Source of the DNA: Fen-1038 sp042408355
GTDB taxonomy: Bacteria > Chloroflexota > Anaerolineae > Anaerolineales > Villigracilaceae
DNA length: 64,000 nucleotides
Assembly (NCBI GenBank): GCA_042408355.1
Contig: JBHORD010000033.1
Location: 37,826-101,825, forward strand
Direction: 5' to 3'
The position numbers and the translations under genes are program-made. Below the pieces are notes generated by a model. That model was not told where the DNA came from. It was given only the letters and a program-made list of their open reading frames with translations, and did not search any database. Position 1 is the first letter of the stretch. Each line of letters starts with the position of its first letter. Shown in pieces: positions 25,173-33,076 of this stretch.

Positions 25173-25179
25173 ATTTAAC

Positions 25180-25749
25180 ATGCTGACCGAAACCTCTTTG
25201 ATTTTGATTTGCGTCATGCCGACGCCCCGCGATTTGGAAATCGCGCGGCTTTTGGGCTGGTACCGAATCCCATTTCGAACCGCGCCGAAAGTGGTGGCCG
25301 TGGACTATCTGGCTTTTTATCAGCCCTCCAGCTTTGGCGAGCGCGGCGGGCGGATCGAGTTCGTTGCGCCGGTGCGCGGTCACGAGCTGACGACGCGCCG
25401 CGAATTGTTGAAGGACGAGTCCGATCATCCCCGCGCCAACGAAGAGTATTTCAAAATCCAAATCGGCGGATTGGAAAAATTGTCGAACCCCATCGTGGCC
25501 GATAAATGGAAGCGCCTCACGTTTTTGTATTCGACCGGCGAATATCTTCTGAAAGCCAGAACACTGAGCGACCTGGTTGTAAATGACGATGAACGCGCTG
25601 TGCTCTGGCGTTCGCTGCGTGAGCGCGCCGCGAACGAACAACTTTATAAAACCGATTTACCCGAAGCCGATATTCCGCCTGACGTGTTGATTGCTTTATT
25701 GGGGATCAAAGAAGGAAGTTCATCCTACAACTTTACCGATTTTGATTAA
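25180..25749 (+). CDS. Conserved-looking hypothetical protein
   Basis: 189 residues; unrecognised. The N-terminal part looks like an alpha/beta fold (LILICVMPTPRDLEIARLLGWYRIPFR, read as a strand followed by a helix), then a basic/acidic mixed middle containing EFVAPVRGHELTTRRELL, and a C-terminal helical region. Codon use matches neighbours and there is no overlap with other genes. No ribosome site better than weak. The direction and length support a real gene, function unknown. Confidence 0.6.
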   Translation: MLTETSLILICVMPTPRDLEIARLLGWYRIPFRTAPKVVAVDYLAFYQPSSFGERGGRIEFVAPVRGHELTTRRELLKDESDHPRANEEYFKIQIGGLEKLSNPIVADKWKRLTFLYSTGEYLLKARTLSDLVVNDDERAVLWRSLRERAANEQLYKTDLPEADIPPDVLIALLGIKEGSSSYNFTDFD

Positions 25750-25750
25750 T

Positions 25751-25840
25751 GACCGATGTTACGCAGTTTTCCTGTGGCGCGGCATTCATGCCGCTTGAAA
25801 ATGCGAGATAAACCTCGCGCTACTGCGTAAGGTGAGTAAT
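25751..25840 (+). repeat. 90-bp structured repeat, copy A
   Basis: Exactly 90 bp, starting GACCGATGTTACGCAG. Outer stem TTACGCAG (25759-25766) pairs perfectly with CTGCGTAA (25823-25830); inside are hairpin 1 (GCGGCAT/ATGCCGC) and hairpin 2 (GCGAG/CTCGC), so the unit can fold into a three-way junction. Directly followed by copy B in the same orientation. Confidence 0.85.
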
Positions 25841-25930
25841 GACTGATGTTATGCAGTTTCCCTGTAAAGCGACATTCTTGTCGTCTGAAAATACGAGATA
25901 AATCTGGCGCGGCTGTGTAAGGTGAGTTAA
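25841..25930 (+). repeat. 90-bp structured repeat, copy B (tandem with copy A)
   Basis: Exactly 90 bp and about four-fifths identical to copy A by eye, most changes being transitions. The outer stem survives with two G-T pairs (TTATGCAG with CTGTGTAA) and hairpin 1 keeps pairing through compensating changes (CGACA with TGTCG). Its last bases, AAGGTGAGTTA, run straight into the ATG of the SLC13 gene and can act as its ribosome-binding site. Confidence 0.85.
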
Positions 25931-27732
25931 TGATAAGCCTTCCCTTCCTGCTCACTGCCGTCATTACATTTTCATCCACGGTTGTGCTGATCGCCGACTG
26001 GCTGCGCCCCGACATTGTGGCTCTGCTGGTGATGACTCTGCTCGGTATTACCGGACAAACCACTCCATCGCAGACATTTGCCGGCTTTAGTTCATCAGCA
26101 ACTATCACGATTCTTTCCATTTCAGTCATAGCCGAGGGCCTGACGCAATCCGGCGCGACGCGTTCGATCAGCCAATTGATGAAGCGCATGGCTGGTCAGG
26201 ATGAAGGCCGTTTGTTGGTCGTGGTTTTGATCGCGGGGGCGGTGCTGTCGTTCTTCATGAACAACGTCGCGGCGCTGGGCGTGTTGATGCCCGCCACGAT
26301 CAGCCTTGCGCGTCAAACCAAAACGGCTCCATCGCGTTTGCTGATGCCGCTTTCCTTTGGCGTCATTGCCGGCGGCATGGCGACTTTGTTTACGACCTCG
26401 AATATTATTGCCAGCACCACATTGCATGAAGCCGGCCTGCGCCCGTTTGGTATTCTGGATTTTTTGCCGGTTGGCTTGCCTGTGATCGTCGTTACGGCGC
26501 TTTACATGTTTTTTGTCGGCCGCCGCATGTTGCCGGAGCATTTCCCGGCGGCGCTGGAACGTCAGATGCAACAGGTGCGCAATCAGCTTGTGAACATGTA
26601 TGGCATTGATCGTTCACAACTGGACTTTGAAGTTTTGCCCGAGTCGCCCTTTGCCAACAAAACCATCCGCGAGGCGCAGTGGACAACGCACGTCAAGCTC
26701 AACATCGCGGCCATCGAACGCGATGGGCAAATGATCCCCGCCCCGGATGCCCAACAGGTGATTTATCCGGGCGATGTGGTGCTTGCTTTCGGAAAGATCA
26801 GCGACGATGCCTGCAAACGGCTTGGCCTGCGCTTGCTTCACAGCCCGACTATTCCGCAGAGAATCCTTAACGGCCACACAACACTGGCCGAAATTGTCAT
26901 CCCGCCGCACTCAAATTTCTCGGGCAAGACGCTCAGCGAAATCCATTTTCGTGAGCGTTTCAATCTGAATGTGCTGGCGATCTGGCGCCGCGGCCGCGCC
27001 ATCCATCATAATCTCGCCGCGTTCGTCCTGCGCGCCGGCGATGGATTATTAGTTCAAACCACGCTCGAGAATTTGCGCCTTGTTCGTGATGAACGCAACC
27101 TGGTTGTGCTTGAAGAAGACCCGGATGCCGTACTGCGCCCCCGCAAACAGCGAATCGCAACAGGCATCGGCATTCTTGTCTTGATGGTGGCGATCTTCGA
27201 TTTCTTGCCAATTTCCATTGCAAGTATGGCGGGCGCCGTGGCGATGGTGCTGACCGGATGCCTGACGATGGATGAAGCCTATCAATCTATAGATTGGAAG
27301 GCTATCTTTCTAATCGCCGGACTCTGGCCGCTCAGCACCGCCATCCAAAACAGCGGACTTGCCAAATGGATTGTGGACGAATTTCTACGTCTGACGCACG
27401 GCGCGGGCACGGCAATTATTGTCGGGTCATTATTGCTTGTCACCGCGTTTCTGACCAACATCATGGCAGGTCAATCCGCCGCGCCGATCATCCTCGCCCC
27501 GATTGGCATGACCATTGCCTCCTCCATCGGCCTCGACGCGCGCGCTTTGCTGATGACCATTGCGGTTGGATGTTCGCTGGCCTTTCCAACGCCCATCGGC
27601 CATCCGGTCAACATCATGGTGATGGGATCGGGCGGTTATAATTTCAAGGACTTTGTCAAAATCGGCGGACCGCTGACCCTCATTTTATTCTTTGTGATTC
27701 TCGCGGCCCTTCATTTGTTCTGGCATGTATAA
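25930..27732 (+). CDS. SLC13/DASS-family permease with two TrkA-C (RCK_C) domains
   Basis: 600 residues. N-terminal helices (about 1-200) and C-terminal helices (about 405-600) flank a soluble middle with two RCK_C-like domains (about 205-290 and 300-390; note the two GD-V-L/GDGLLVQ segments). Helix-hairpin signatures FFMNNVAALGVLMP and FLTNIMAGQSAAPIILAP mark the anion-transport core. It likely takes up dicarboxylate, sulfate or a related anion with Na+. The dihydropyrimidinase gene starts right at its end, so transport of a pyrimidine-catabolic compound is possible but unproven. Confidence 0.85.
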   Translation: MISLPFLLTAVITFSSTVVLIADWLRPDIVALLVMTLLGITGQTTPSQTFAGFSSSATITILSISVIAEGLTQSGATRSISQLMKRMAGQDEGRLLVVVLIAGAVLSFFMNNVAALGVLMPATISLARQTKTAPSRLLMPLSFGVIAGGMATLFTTSNIIASTTLHEAGLRPFGILDFLPVGLPVIVVTALYMFFVGRRMLPEHFPAALERQMQQVRNQLVNMYGIDRSQLDFEVLPESPFANKTIREAQWTTHVKLNIAAIERDGQMIPAPDAQQVIYPGDVVLAFGKISDDACKRLGLRLLHSPTIPQRILNGHTTLAEIVIPPHSNFSGKTLSEIHFRERFNLNVLAIWRRGRAIHHNLAAFVLRAGDGLLVQTTLENLRLVRDERNLVVLEEDPDAVLRPRKQRIATGIGILVLMVAIFDFLPISIASMAGAVAMVLTGCLTMDEAYQSIDWKAIFLIAGLWPLSTAIQNSGLAKWIVDEFLRLTHGAGTAIIVGSLLLVTAFLTNIMAGQSAAPIILAPIGMTIASSIGLDARALLMTIAVGCSLAFPTPIGHPVNIMVMGSGGYNFKDFVKIGGPLTLILFFVILAALHLFWHV

Positions 27733-27742
27733 AGGAGCTGTC

Positions 27743-29155
27743 ATGGCAACGCTGATTAAGAACGGAACGCTGATCACGGCCTCTGAAACCTTTCAGGCCG
27801 ACATTTTGATCGAGGGCGAGGTGATTTCCCGCATCGGCCTCGGACTGGAGGCGGACTCCGCGCAAGTGATCGACGCGTCGGGAAAATTGATTCTGCCCGG
27901 CGGCGTGGATCCGCATACGCATTTTGATCTGCCGATGTTCGATACCGTTTCCTCCGACGATCATTACACGGGTCACAAAGCCGCGGCGTTTGGCGGCACA
28001 ACAACCGCCATTGATTTTGTTTCATTTGATTTTGACACCTTTAAAGAATCGGTGGAGGCCTGGCATAAGAAAGCCGAAAAAGCCGCCATTGATTATTCTT
28101 TTCATATGAACCTGACCCGCTTCAACGACAAGATTGCAAAAGAGATTCCGTCCTTGCCCGACATGGGCATCACCACACTCAAAGTTTTTACCGCTTACAA
28201 TGGTCGTCTGCGGCTCGACGACGGAAGCATCTTCAAGGCGTTACAAATCACGCGCGAGAATGGCATGTTGGTGATGGTCCACTGCGAGAACGGCGATGTC
28301 ATTGACGCGCTCGTTTCGCAGGCGTTGGCGGCGGGGCGCACCTCGCCCGAATGGCACGCGTTGACGAGACCGGCTTGGGGCGCGGTCGAAGCCACCTTGC
28401 GGATGGCGGCCATGTCGTCCCAGGCGGATGCGCCGATTTACATCGTCCATATGAACGCCGGCGGCGAAGTGGATATGTTGAAGTATGCGCGCGAGCGCGG
28501 CGTCAAAGTCATGGGCGAAACGTGCCCGCAATATTTGTTCTTCACGATGGATCATTTGCGCCGTCCTGATGGCGCGAAATGGGTTTGCTCGCCGCCGATG
28601 CGAACAGAAAAAGATAACGCCCGCATTTGGGAGGGCTTGCATGATGGCGTTCTTCAAACTATCGGCACAGATCATTGTCCGTTCTTTTTCGATGGCACGA
28701 AGCCAATTATGTACGAAGGAAAAGAAGTGGCAATCCCCGGCAAGGAATTAGGCAGGAATGATTTCACCAAAATTCCGAATGGTTTGCCTGCCGTCGGCGA
28801 TCGTCTGCCGATCATGTGGACATACGGCGTGCGCGCCGGAAAGATTACTGCGAATCAATTTGTGCAATATGTGAGTACGAATCCGGCAAAGATTTTCGGT
28901 TTGTATCCGCGCAAAGGGGCGTTGCTTCCCGGCTCGGACGCGGACATCGTGATTTGGGACCCGGAAAAGCGCGTAAAGTACGGGGTGGCGCATAGCCACC
29001 ATCGTACAGATTACAATTTATTCGAAGGCTGGGAAGTGGTCGGAATGCCGGAGAAAGTTTTCCTGCGCGGCAAGTTGATTGTGGACGGTGATGAATGGAA
29101 AGGCCAAACGGGTCAAGGCCGGTTTTTGAAACGAAGCAAAGGAGAGATTCTCTGA
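27743..29155 (+). CDS. Dihydropyrimidinase (hydantoinase family)
   Basis: 470 residues from the ATG at 27743, preceded by AAAGGAG at ideal distance; a longer frame starts at 27725. Opens the ring of dihydrouracil, dihydrothymine or hydantoins. Zinc ligands: His 58 and His 60 in DPHTHFD, the carboxylated Lys 147 in TTLKVFTAY, a His in MVHCENGD, IVHMN, and the Asp in TIGTDHCPF. Allantoinase and dihydroorotase share the fold, but these motifs match dihydropyrimidinase best. Overlaps the SLC13 stop region and is followed 6 bp later by a carbonic-anhydrase-like gene. Confidence 0.9.
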   Translation: MATLIKNGTLITASETFQADILIEGEVISRIGLGLEADSAQVIDASGKLILPGGVDPHTHFDLPMFDTVSSDDHYTGHKAAAFGGTTTAIDFVSFDFDTFKESVEAWHKKAEKAAIDYSFHMNLTRFNDKIAKEIPSLPDMGITTLKVFTAYNGRLRLDDGSIFKALQITRENGMLVMVHCENGDVIDALVSQALAAGRTSPEWHALTRPAWGAVEATLRMAAMSSQADAPIYIVHMNAGGEVDMLKYARERGVKVMGETCPQYLFFTMDHLRRPDGAKWVCSPPMRTEKDNARIWEGLHDGVLQTIGTDHCPFFFDGTKPIMYEGKEVAIPGKELGRNDFTKIPNGLPAVGDRLPIMWTYGVRAGKITANQFVQYVSTNPAKIFGLYPRKGALLPGSDADIVIWDPEKRVKYGVAHSHHRTDYNLFEGWEVVGMPEKVFLRGKLIVDGDEWKGQTGQGRFLKRSKGEIL

Positions 29156-29161
29156 TATCTC

Positions 29162-29527
29162 ATGACAGAACTTTATTGTGAAACTTTGGCGGTTCATTGC
29201 ATGGATTATCGTTTGCAAAGATATTTGAACGATTGGCTGGATGCGAATTACGCGGCCGGTAAGTACGACCGCGTCGCCATTGCGGGCGGCGTTCTCGATA
29301 TGGCCCCTGTTTTAAAACATGTCGAGCTTGCCGTTCGTTTGCATAAGATCAGAAGGGTTGTTCTCATCAATCATGAAGGCTGCGGCGCGTACGGCGCAGA
29401 GGGAACATTCATGCGCCACAAAACAGACCTTGACGAAGCGCGACGTAAAATTCTTGAGAAAGTTTCCAACCTTGTTGTGGAAAGATATTATCTCCACCTT
29501 GATGGGAAGTTCGAGCAACTCGATTAA
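29162..29527 (+). CDS. Very small beta-carbonic-anhydrase-like protein
   Basis: 121 residues. All family zinc and catalytic positions appear present: C-x-D-x-R as CMDYR (Cys 13, Asp 15, Arg 17) and H-x2-C as HEGC (His 71, Cys 74), within NHEGCGAYG. Usual beta-carbonic anhydrases are about 170-230 residues, so this one lacks N- and C-terminal helices. It might hydrate CO2 released by pyrimidine breakdown, which would fit its place behind dihydropyrimidinase; activity is inferred. The end overlaps the convergent acyltransferase stop by 4 bp. Confidence 0.75.
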   Translation: MTELYCETLAVHCMDYRLQRYLNDWLDANYAAGKYDRVAIAGGVLDMAPVLKHVELAVRLHKIRRVVLINHEGCGAYGAEGTFMRHKTDLDEARRKILEKVSNLVVERYYLHLDGKFEQLD

Positions 29528-30189
29528 ACGTTCGCAAGCAATTCCTTTAACCTCGGATGATCCGAGTAAACGCCGCGGTATTTTTCGGGAAGCAGCGCCG
29601 CAATGCGGCACATGATCTCGTCCGTGAATTGCTTGAGCGCGGCGCCGCGATCTTTGGCGGGCAAAGGCGGAAGCGTAAATGCTTTTCCGGCAGTCAACAC
29701 AATATGAGAACGCCGGAAATGTTTGAGGTTATCCAGAATGACTTTGTCTTCCGTTCCGGCCAGACCCACCGGCACGATCGGCCGATTCAACTTCGCCGCG
29801 AGATAACTGACGCCCGGCTTGCCCTCGTTCATCCCGCCTGCGCGCGAACGTGTCCCTTCGGGCGCGATGACGAGAATGTTTCCCTTTTCCATCAAGCCGA
29901 TGATCTTGCGCATCGCCTTCAAGTCGGGGTTGAAGCGGTCAATGAAAATGAAGTTGGCGTATTTGGCCGCCCATCGTAAGAAGGCGTTCTTCTCCCATTT
30001 TTCAGCGACCGGAATAAAAACATCAAATCGGTTCACTGCATAGAACAACATGGCCGCGTCCAGCATTCCGATATGGTTGGTCGCGATCACAAAAGAACCG
30101 GCGGTTGGGAGATTTTCATACCCATGAACATCAACTCTGGCGATTATGTTGATGAGCAATCGAAGAAGCCAGCGGAGGAAGTAACGCAT
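29524..30189 (-). CDS. 1-acyl-sn-glycerol-3-phosphate acyltransferase family (PlsC-like)
   Basis: 221 residues from the ATG at 30189; the longer frame to 30354 adds residues antisense to a promoter region and unlike the family. N-terminal hydrophobic helix (about 3-17), H-x4-D motif as NHIGMLD (about 37-43), and the substrate motif APEGTRSR. It should acylate lysophosphatidate in membrane lipid synthesis. Convergent with the carbonic-anhydrase-like gene. Confidence 0.88.
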   Translation of the reverse strand: MRYFLRWLLRLLINIIARVDVHGYENLPTAGSFVIATNHIGMLDAAMLFYAVNRFDVFIPVAEKWEKNAFLRWAAKYANFIFIDRFNPDLKAMRKIIGLMEKGNILVIAPEGTRSRAGGMNEGKPGVSYLAAKLNRPIVPVGLAGTEDKVILDNLKHFRRSHIVLTAGKAFTLPPLPAKDRGAALKQFTDEIMCRIAALLPEKYRGVYSDHPRLKELLANV

Positions 30190-30280
30190 GTTCCAATTGT
30201 ACACGAATGCAAAGGGAGGAAATTCAATCAAAACAGCCTCATCGCAGCGGACGATGAGGCTGACAAGACTGCTTGAATGG

Positions 30281-30664
30281 TTATCGCCACAGATAATCGG
30301 CCGTCGAATTGGTGCTGGGATTCTGCGAGCCGTATTTTTCGAACATGCGCGCAAAGATTTCGTAATCGCCCGGCATCATGTTTACGATCTGGAAACCGAC
30401 GTCGTACAATCCGGGATCGAAGCGGTCTTTCGAGCACCACCGGCTTCGCGCGCCAAAGACCATGTATGTTTTGGTGGAAATATCTTCCGGTAATTCGATG
30501 CGAAAATAAAAATCCCGATTTTGCGGTATTGGTTTGGACGTTTCCAGTTTGAAGCCGCCGGTGCTGATGTCAGCCAGATGTCCCACCAGCTCGCCGGTGT
30601 TTTCGTTCATGACACGCATGTAGTAAGAGAAACTTTTTCTGGGCAGGCGACGTCTTTCAACCAT
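30281..30664 (-). CDS. PilZ-domain protein (c-di-GMP binding)
   Basis: 127 residues from the ATG at 30664 (the longer frame to 30763 looks spurious). The N-terminal RRRLPRKSF gives the R-x3-R type arginines, and DISTGGF the D-x-S-x2-G motif of PilZ domains. A single-domain receptor, presumably a c-di-GMP effector; target unknown. The promoter side faces an apparently empty 350-bp stretch. A hairpin (GTCTTGTCAGCCTCAT type, 30236-30275) follows the stop and may terminate it. Confidence 0.82.
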   Translation of the reverse strand: MVERRRLPRKSFSYYMRVMNENTGELVGHLADISTGGFKLETSKPIPQNRDFYFRIELPEDISTKTYMVFGARSRWCSKDRFDPGLYDVGFQIVNMMPGDYEIFARMFEKYGSQNPSTNSTADYLWR

Positions 30665-31015
30665 ATGGCTTCCTTTCCGCTTATATACGAAAAGTATATA
30701 GCAAGTTCGGAAAAGAATCAACTGTCGAAATAGGGCAGCCGCATTTGGATTTTTATAGGTCAAAATCTAAGGATTTTGTCTGATTACCTTACTGAATGAA
30801 TAATGCTGTTGCTCAGCGAATGCGGCATAATTTGACCGCCGATGAGCCGCAACAACGAATGTACAACCGATTGAGCGAAAAGTTGAGCGCATTGGCCACG
30901 TGAAGAGCGGCAGCCGCCATCATTTCGGACGGCGTGATGGTAAATATTGGCGCTTGCCGTTGTGAAGCAAGGCGAAGCCGTCCGCTGCCAAGTTGATCCT
31001 TCTTGCAAGAAGCCT
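30665..31015. other. Intergenic stretch, nothing convincing seen
   Basis: About 350 bp between the PilZ and thiolase genes. A minus-strand frame runs through it from within the thiolase end, but it has no ribosome site or recognisable motif and I do not call it. The part next to PilZ is AT-rich and could hold the PilZ promoter. Confidence 0.5.
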
Positions 31016-32173
31016 CTACTCGGCTTTCAAAATGTGTGTAATGACCGAAGCGCCCGAGCCGCCGATGTTCTGCGCCATGCCAATCTTCGCGCCGTCCACT
31101 TGCGTCTTTGCGCATTCGCCGCGCAGCTGTTGGACGACTTCCACAATCTGATACATGCCCGTCGCGCCCACCGGATGTCCGCGCGCTTTCAATCCGCCGC
31201 GCGTGCAGATCGGCACTCGCCCTGTGACGGCGATCTCGTCCTCGAGTCCGAGTTGGACGCCTTTGCCGCGGTCGGCAAATCCGCAGGCCTCGAGCGAAAG
31301 CGCCGCCATGATCGAGAACGCATCGTGAAGCTCAAACACATCAATGTCTTTTGGTTCGACCTCTGCCATTTGATAACATCGTTTGGCTGAATCATAAGCG
31401 GCGGAAAGAAACAACGGGTCTTTGCGCGAATGGACGGCAATCGTATCCGTCGCGGACGCCGAAGCGGCCACCACCACGCGCGGCCTGCCCGGCATCGAGG
31501 CGACTTTTTCTGCCGGAACAAGAATCGCCGCCGCCGCGCCGTCGCCAGTGGGGGATGCATCGAGCAGATTGATGGGCGTCGCCACCATCGAAGATTTTTC
31601 GAAGCGTTCGATTGTGATCTTTTCATGCAAACGCGCAAACGGATTATGCATGGCGTTGGCGTGAGCGTTGATCGAGAACGGCGCAAAGTCGGCGTGCTTC
31701 CAGCCGAACTCGAACATGTACCTCTGCATGATCAACGCGTTCAAACCGACAAATGAGACGCCCTGTTCGACTTCGTAATCGGCATCGGCGGCAGTGGCTA
31801 ACGCGGCGGTCACGTCATGACCAGCTTTGTCGGTCATCTTTTCGACGCCAACCACCAGCGCAGATTCGATGTCGCCGGACGCGACCGCCATCAGTCCGGC
31901 GCGAAACGCCGCCGCGCCCGACCCGCAAGCGGCTTCCACCTTGACGGCCTCCTGATGCCAGAGGCCGACCCAGTCTGCAAAAAAAGTCCCGAGTTGATTT
32001 TGCCCGTCAATCAACGGCGAAAGCATGTTGCCGACGAACAGCGCCTCAACTTTGTCCACGCCCGCGTCCTGCATGGCGGCAAAAGCCGCCTCGCCGCCGA
32101 TCTCGCGCAGGGATTTGGCCCAATGCTCGTCAATTGAAGTCTGTCCGATTCCGAGAATAGCTACTTTTCGCAT
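31016..32173 (-). CDS. Thiolase family protein (SCP2-type acetyl-CoA acetyltransferase)
   Basis: 385 residues. Nucleophilic Cys in EAACGSGAAAF (about 84), then ELHDAFSIM and the GGLKARGHPVGATG motif near residue 335-348, all in the arrangement of SCP-x/archaeal-type thiolases. In archaea and Chloroflexota this type often sits beside HMG-CoA synthase and a DUF35 OB-fold partner; neither is adjacent here, so whether it condenses acetyl-CoA or cleaves ketoacyl-CoA is open. Confidence 0.85.
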   Translation of the reverse strand: MRKVAILGIGQTSIDEHWAKSLREIGGEAAFAAMQDAGVDKVEALFVGNMLSPLIDGQNQLGTFFADWVGLWHQEAVKVEAACGSGAAAFRAGLMAVASGDIESALVVGVEKMTDKAGHDVTAALATAADADYEVEQGVSFVGLNALIMQRYMFEFGWKHADFAPFSINAHANAMHNPFARLHEKITIERFEKSSMVATPINLLDASPTGDGAAAAILVPAEKVASMPGRPRVVVAASASATDTIAVHSRKDPLFLSAAYDSAKRCYQMAEVEPKDIDVFELHDAFSIMAALSLEACGFADRGKGVQLGLEDEIAVTGRVPICTRGGLKARGHPVGATGMYQIVEVVQQLRGECAKTQVDGAKIGMAQNIGGSGASVITHILKAE

Positions 32174-32239
32174 GATTGAATTTTACCAGCCGGAGCTATC
32201 AGCCTCTATCAAGTTTATGAATGCACGTATACTAGAAAA

Positions 32240-32788
32240 ATGTCGAGTCGTTCTTTATGGCTTGAGCAACTGTTGGCCAACCTGGAACGCTGTGGACCAG
32301 AAGGACAAGCCGCGCTGAACTATCTGAAGGAACATCACGTCAAAGTCGGTTTTCACGATCAACCCACCGCGGCGCGCTGGACTTTGACCGGTCAGATCCA
32401 ATTGCATCCTCGCTACGCGGATGGCGCGCCTGAGGCGGCGTATCCATTGAGTTTGATTTTGCATGAAGTGAAGCATCTGCAACAAGGATTCTTTGTTGCG
32501 CTTTCCGTTTATGGTGAATTGGAAGCCTGGCAGATTCAATTTTCCTTTTTGAAGTCATTGACCAGAAGTTATCATCCCGATTTACATCGCAACGAAACCA
32601 TTCGAGAGTTGATGTCACTGCCGCTGAGCGGGAATCGGGATGCGCTTCGCCGGACACGGCAATTGATGCAAAGATATGCCGGAAGACAATATCGAATTGA
32701 TTTGCTTCCGTTGTATCCGTTGCCAAACGAAATCATGTTCATTTTGACTCGCCATGAATTTGGTTCAGACAACCGCCTACAAAACTAA
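32240..32788 (+). CDS. Small HExxH (minigluzincin-like) putative metalloprotein
   Basis: 182 residues, unrecognised family. A zinc-protease motif HEVKH (about 75-79) lies in a hydrophobic helix (PLSLILHEVKHLQQ), and about 16 residues later comes GELEAW (Glu 93 and 95), a plausible third ligand in gluzincin style. Upstream strand region QIQLHPRYA resembles the edge strand of such folds. No signal peptide, so probably cytoplasmic. Start ATG at 32240 has no strong ribosome site. Confidence 0.65.
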   Translation: MSSRSLWLEQLLANLERCGPEGQAALNYLKEHHVKVGFHDQPTAARWTLTGQIQLHPRYADGAPEAAYPLSLILHEVKHLQQGFFVALSVYGELEAWQIQFSFLKSLTRSYHPDLHRNETIRELMSLPLSGNRDALRRTRQLMQRYAGRQYRIDLLPLYPLPNEIMFILTRHEFGSDNRLQN

Positions 32789-32834
32789 CATTTTGTTTTA
32801 ATGTATTTCATTTTCTTTTGTTATATGATGAGGG

Positions 32835-33030
32835 CAAGGAAAGGAGGTACCCATAGAGACTCCACCTGAAATACATTTAGAAGGAAAGAGCGAGACGACC
32901 CCACCTGCTGGACAAAGTTTTTGAGTTAGTGAATCCAGACGTTCCCCAAACGAAAAGAAGGCGGCGAGCTCCTCTTTCTCGGTGACAAGAAAAACGACAG
33001 ATGGGTAACACCCATCTGTCTCTTTTTTAT
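32835..33030 (+). ncRNA. Candidate small RNA or leader transcript ending in a strong terminator
   Basis: A 200-bp tract between convergent genes holds an AT-rich promoter-like stretch (TTATATGATG near 32821), a strong Shine-Dalgarno (AAAGGAGG) at about 32840 not followed by ATG, two copies of CCACCTG (32872 and 32911 areas), and a strong terminator. A 24-codon open frame begins with ATA (32852) at ideal distance from the Shine-Dalgarno. It may be an sRNA or a tiny ORF with an unusual start; I cannot decide. Confidence 0.35.
32996..33029. terminator. Strong, probably bidirectional intrinsic terminator
   Basis: Perfect 11-bp stem GACAGATGGGT (32996-33006) with ACCCATCTGTC (33010-33020), 3-nt loop. 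Plus strand continues TCTTTTTTAT; on the minus strand the hairpin is followed by GTTTTTCTTG. It can end both the upstream plus-strand transcript and the eut operon. Confidence 0.85.
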
Positions 33031-33076
33031 TCGACGCGATTGAGACCGGAAATGATAACTGCTTTTGTTTTCCCGC

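Noticed and set aside
30813..31115. Minus-strand open frame of about 100 codons overlapping the thiolase end
   Set aside because: No ribosome site, no recognisable domain and large overlap with a well-supported gene.
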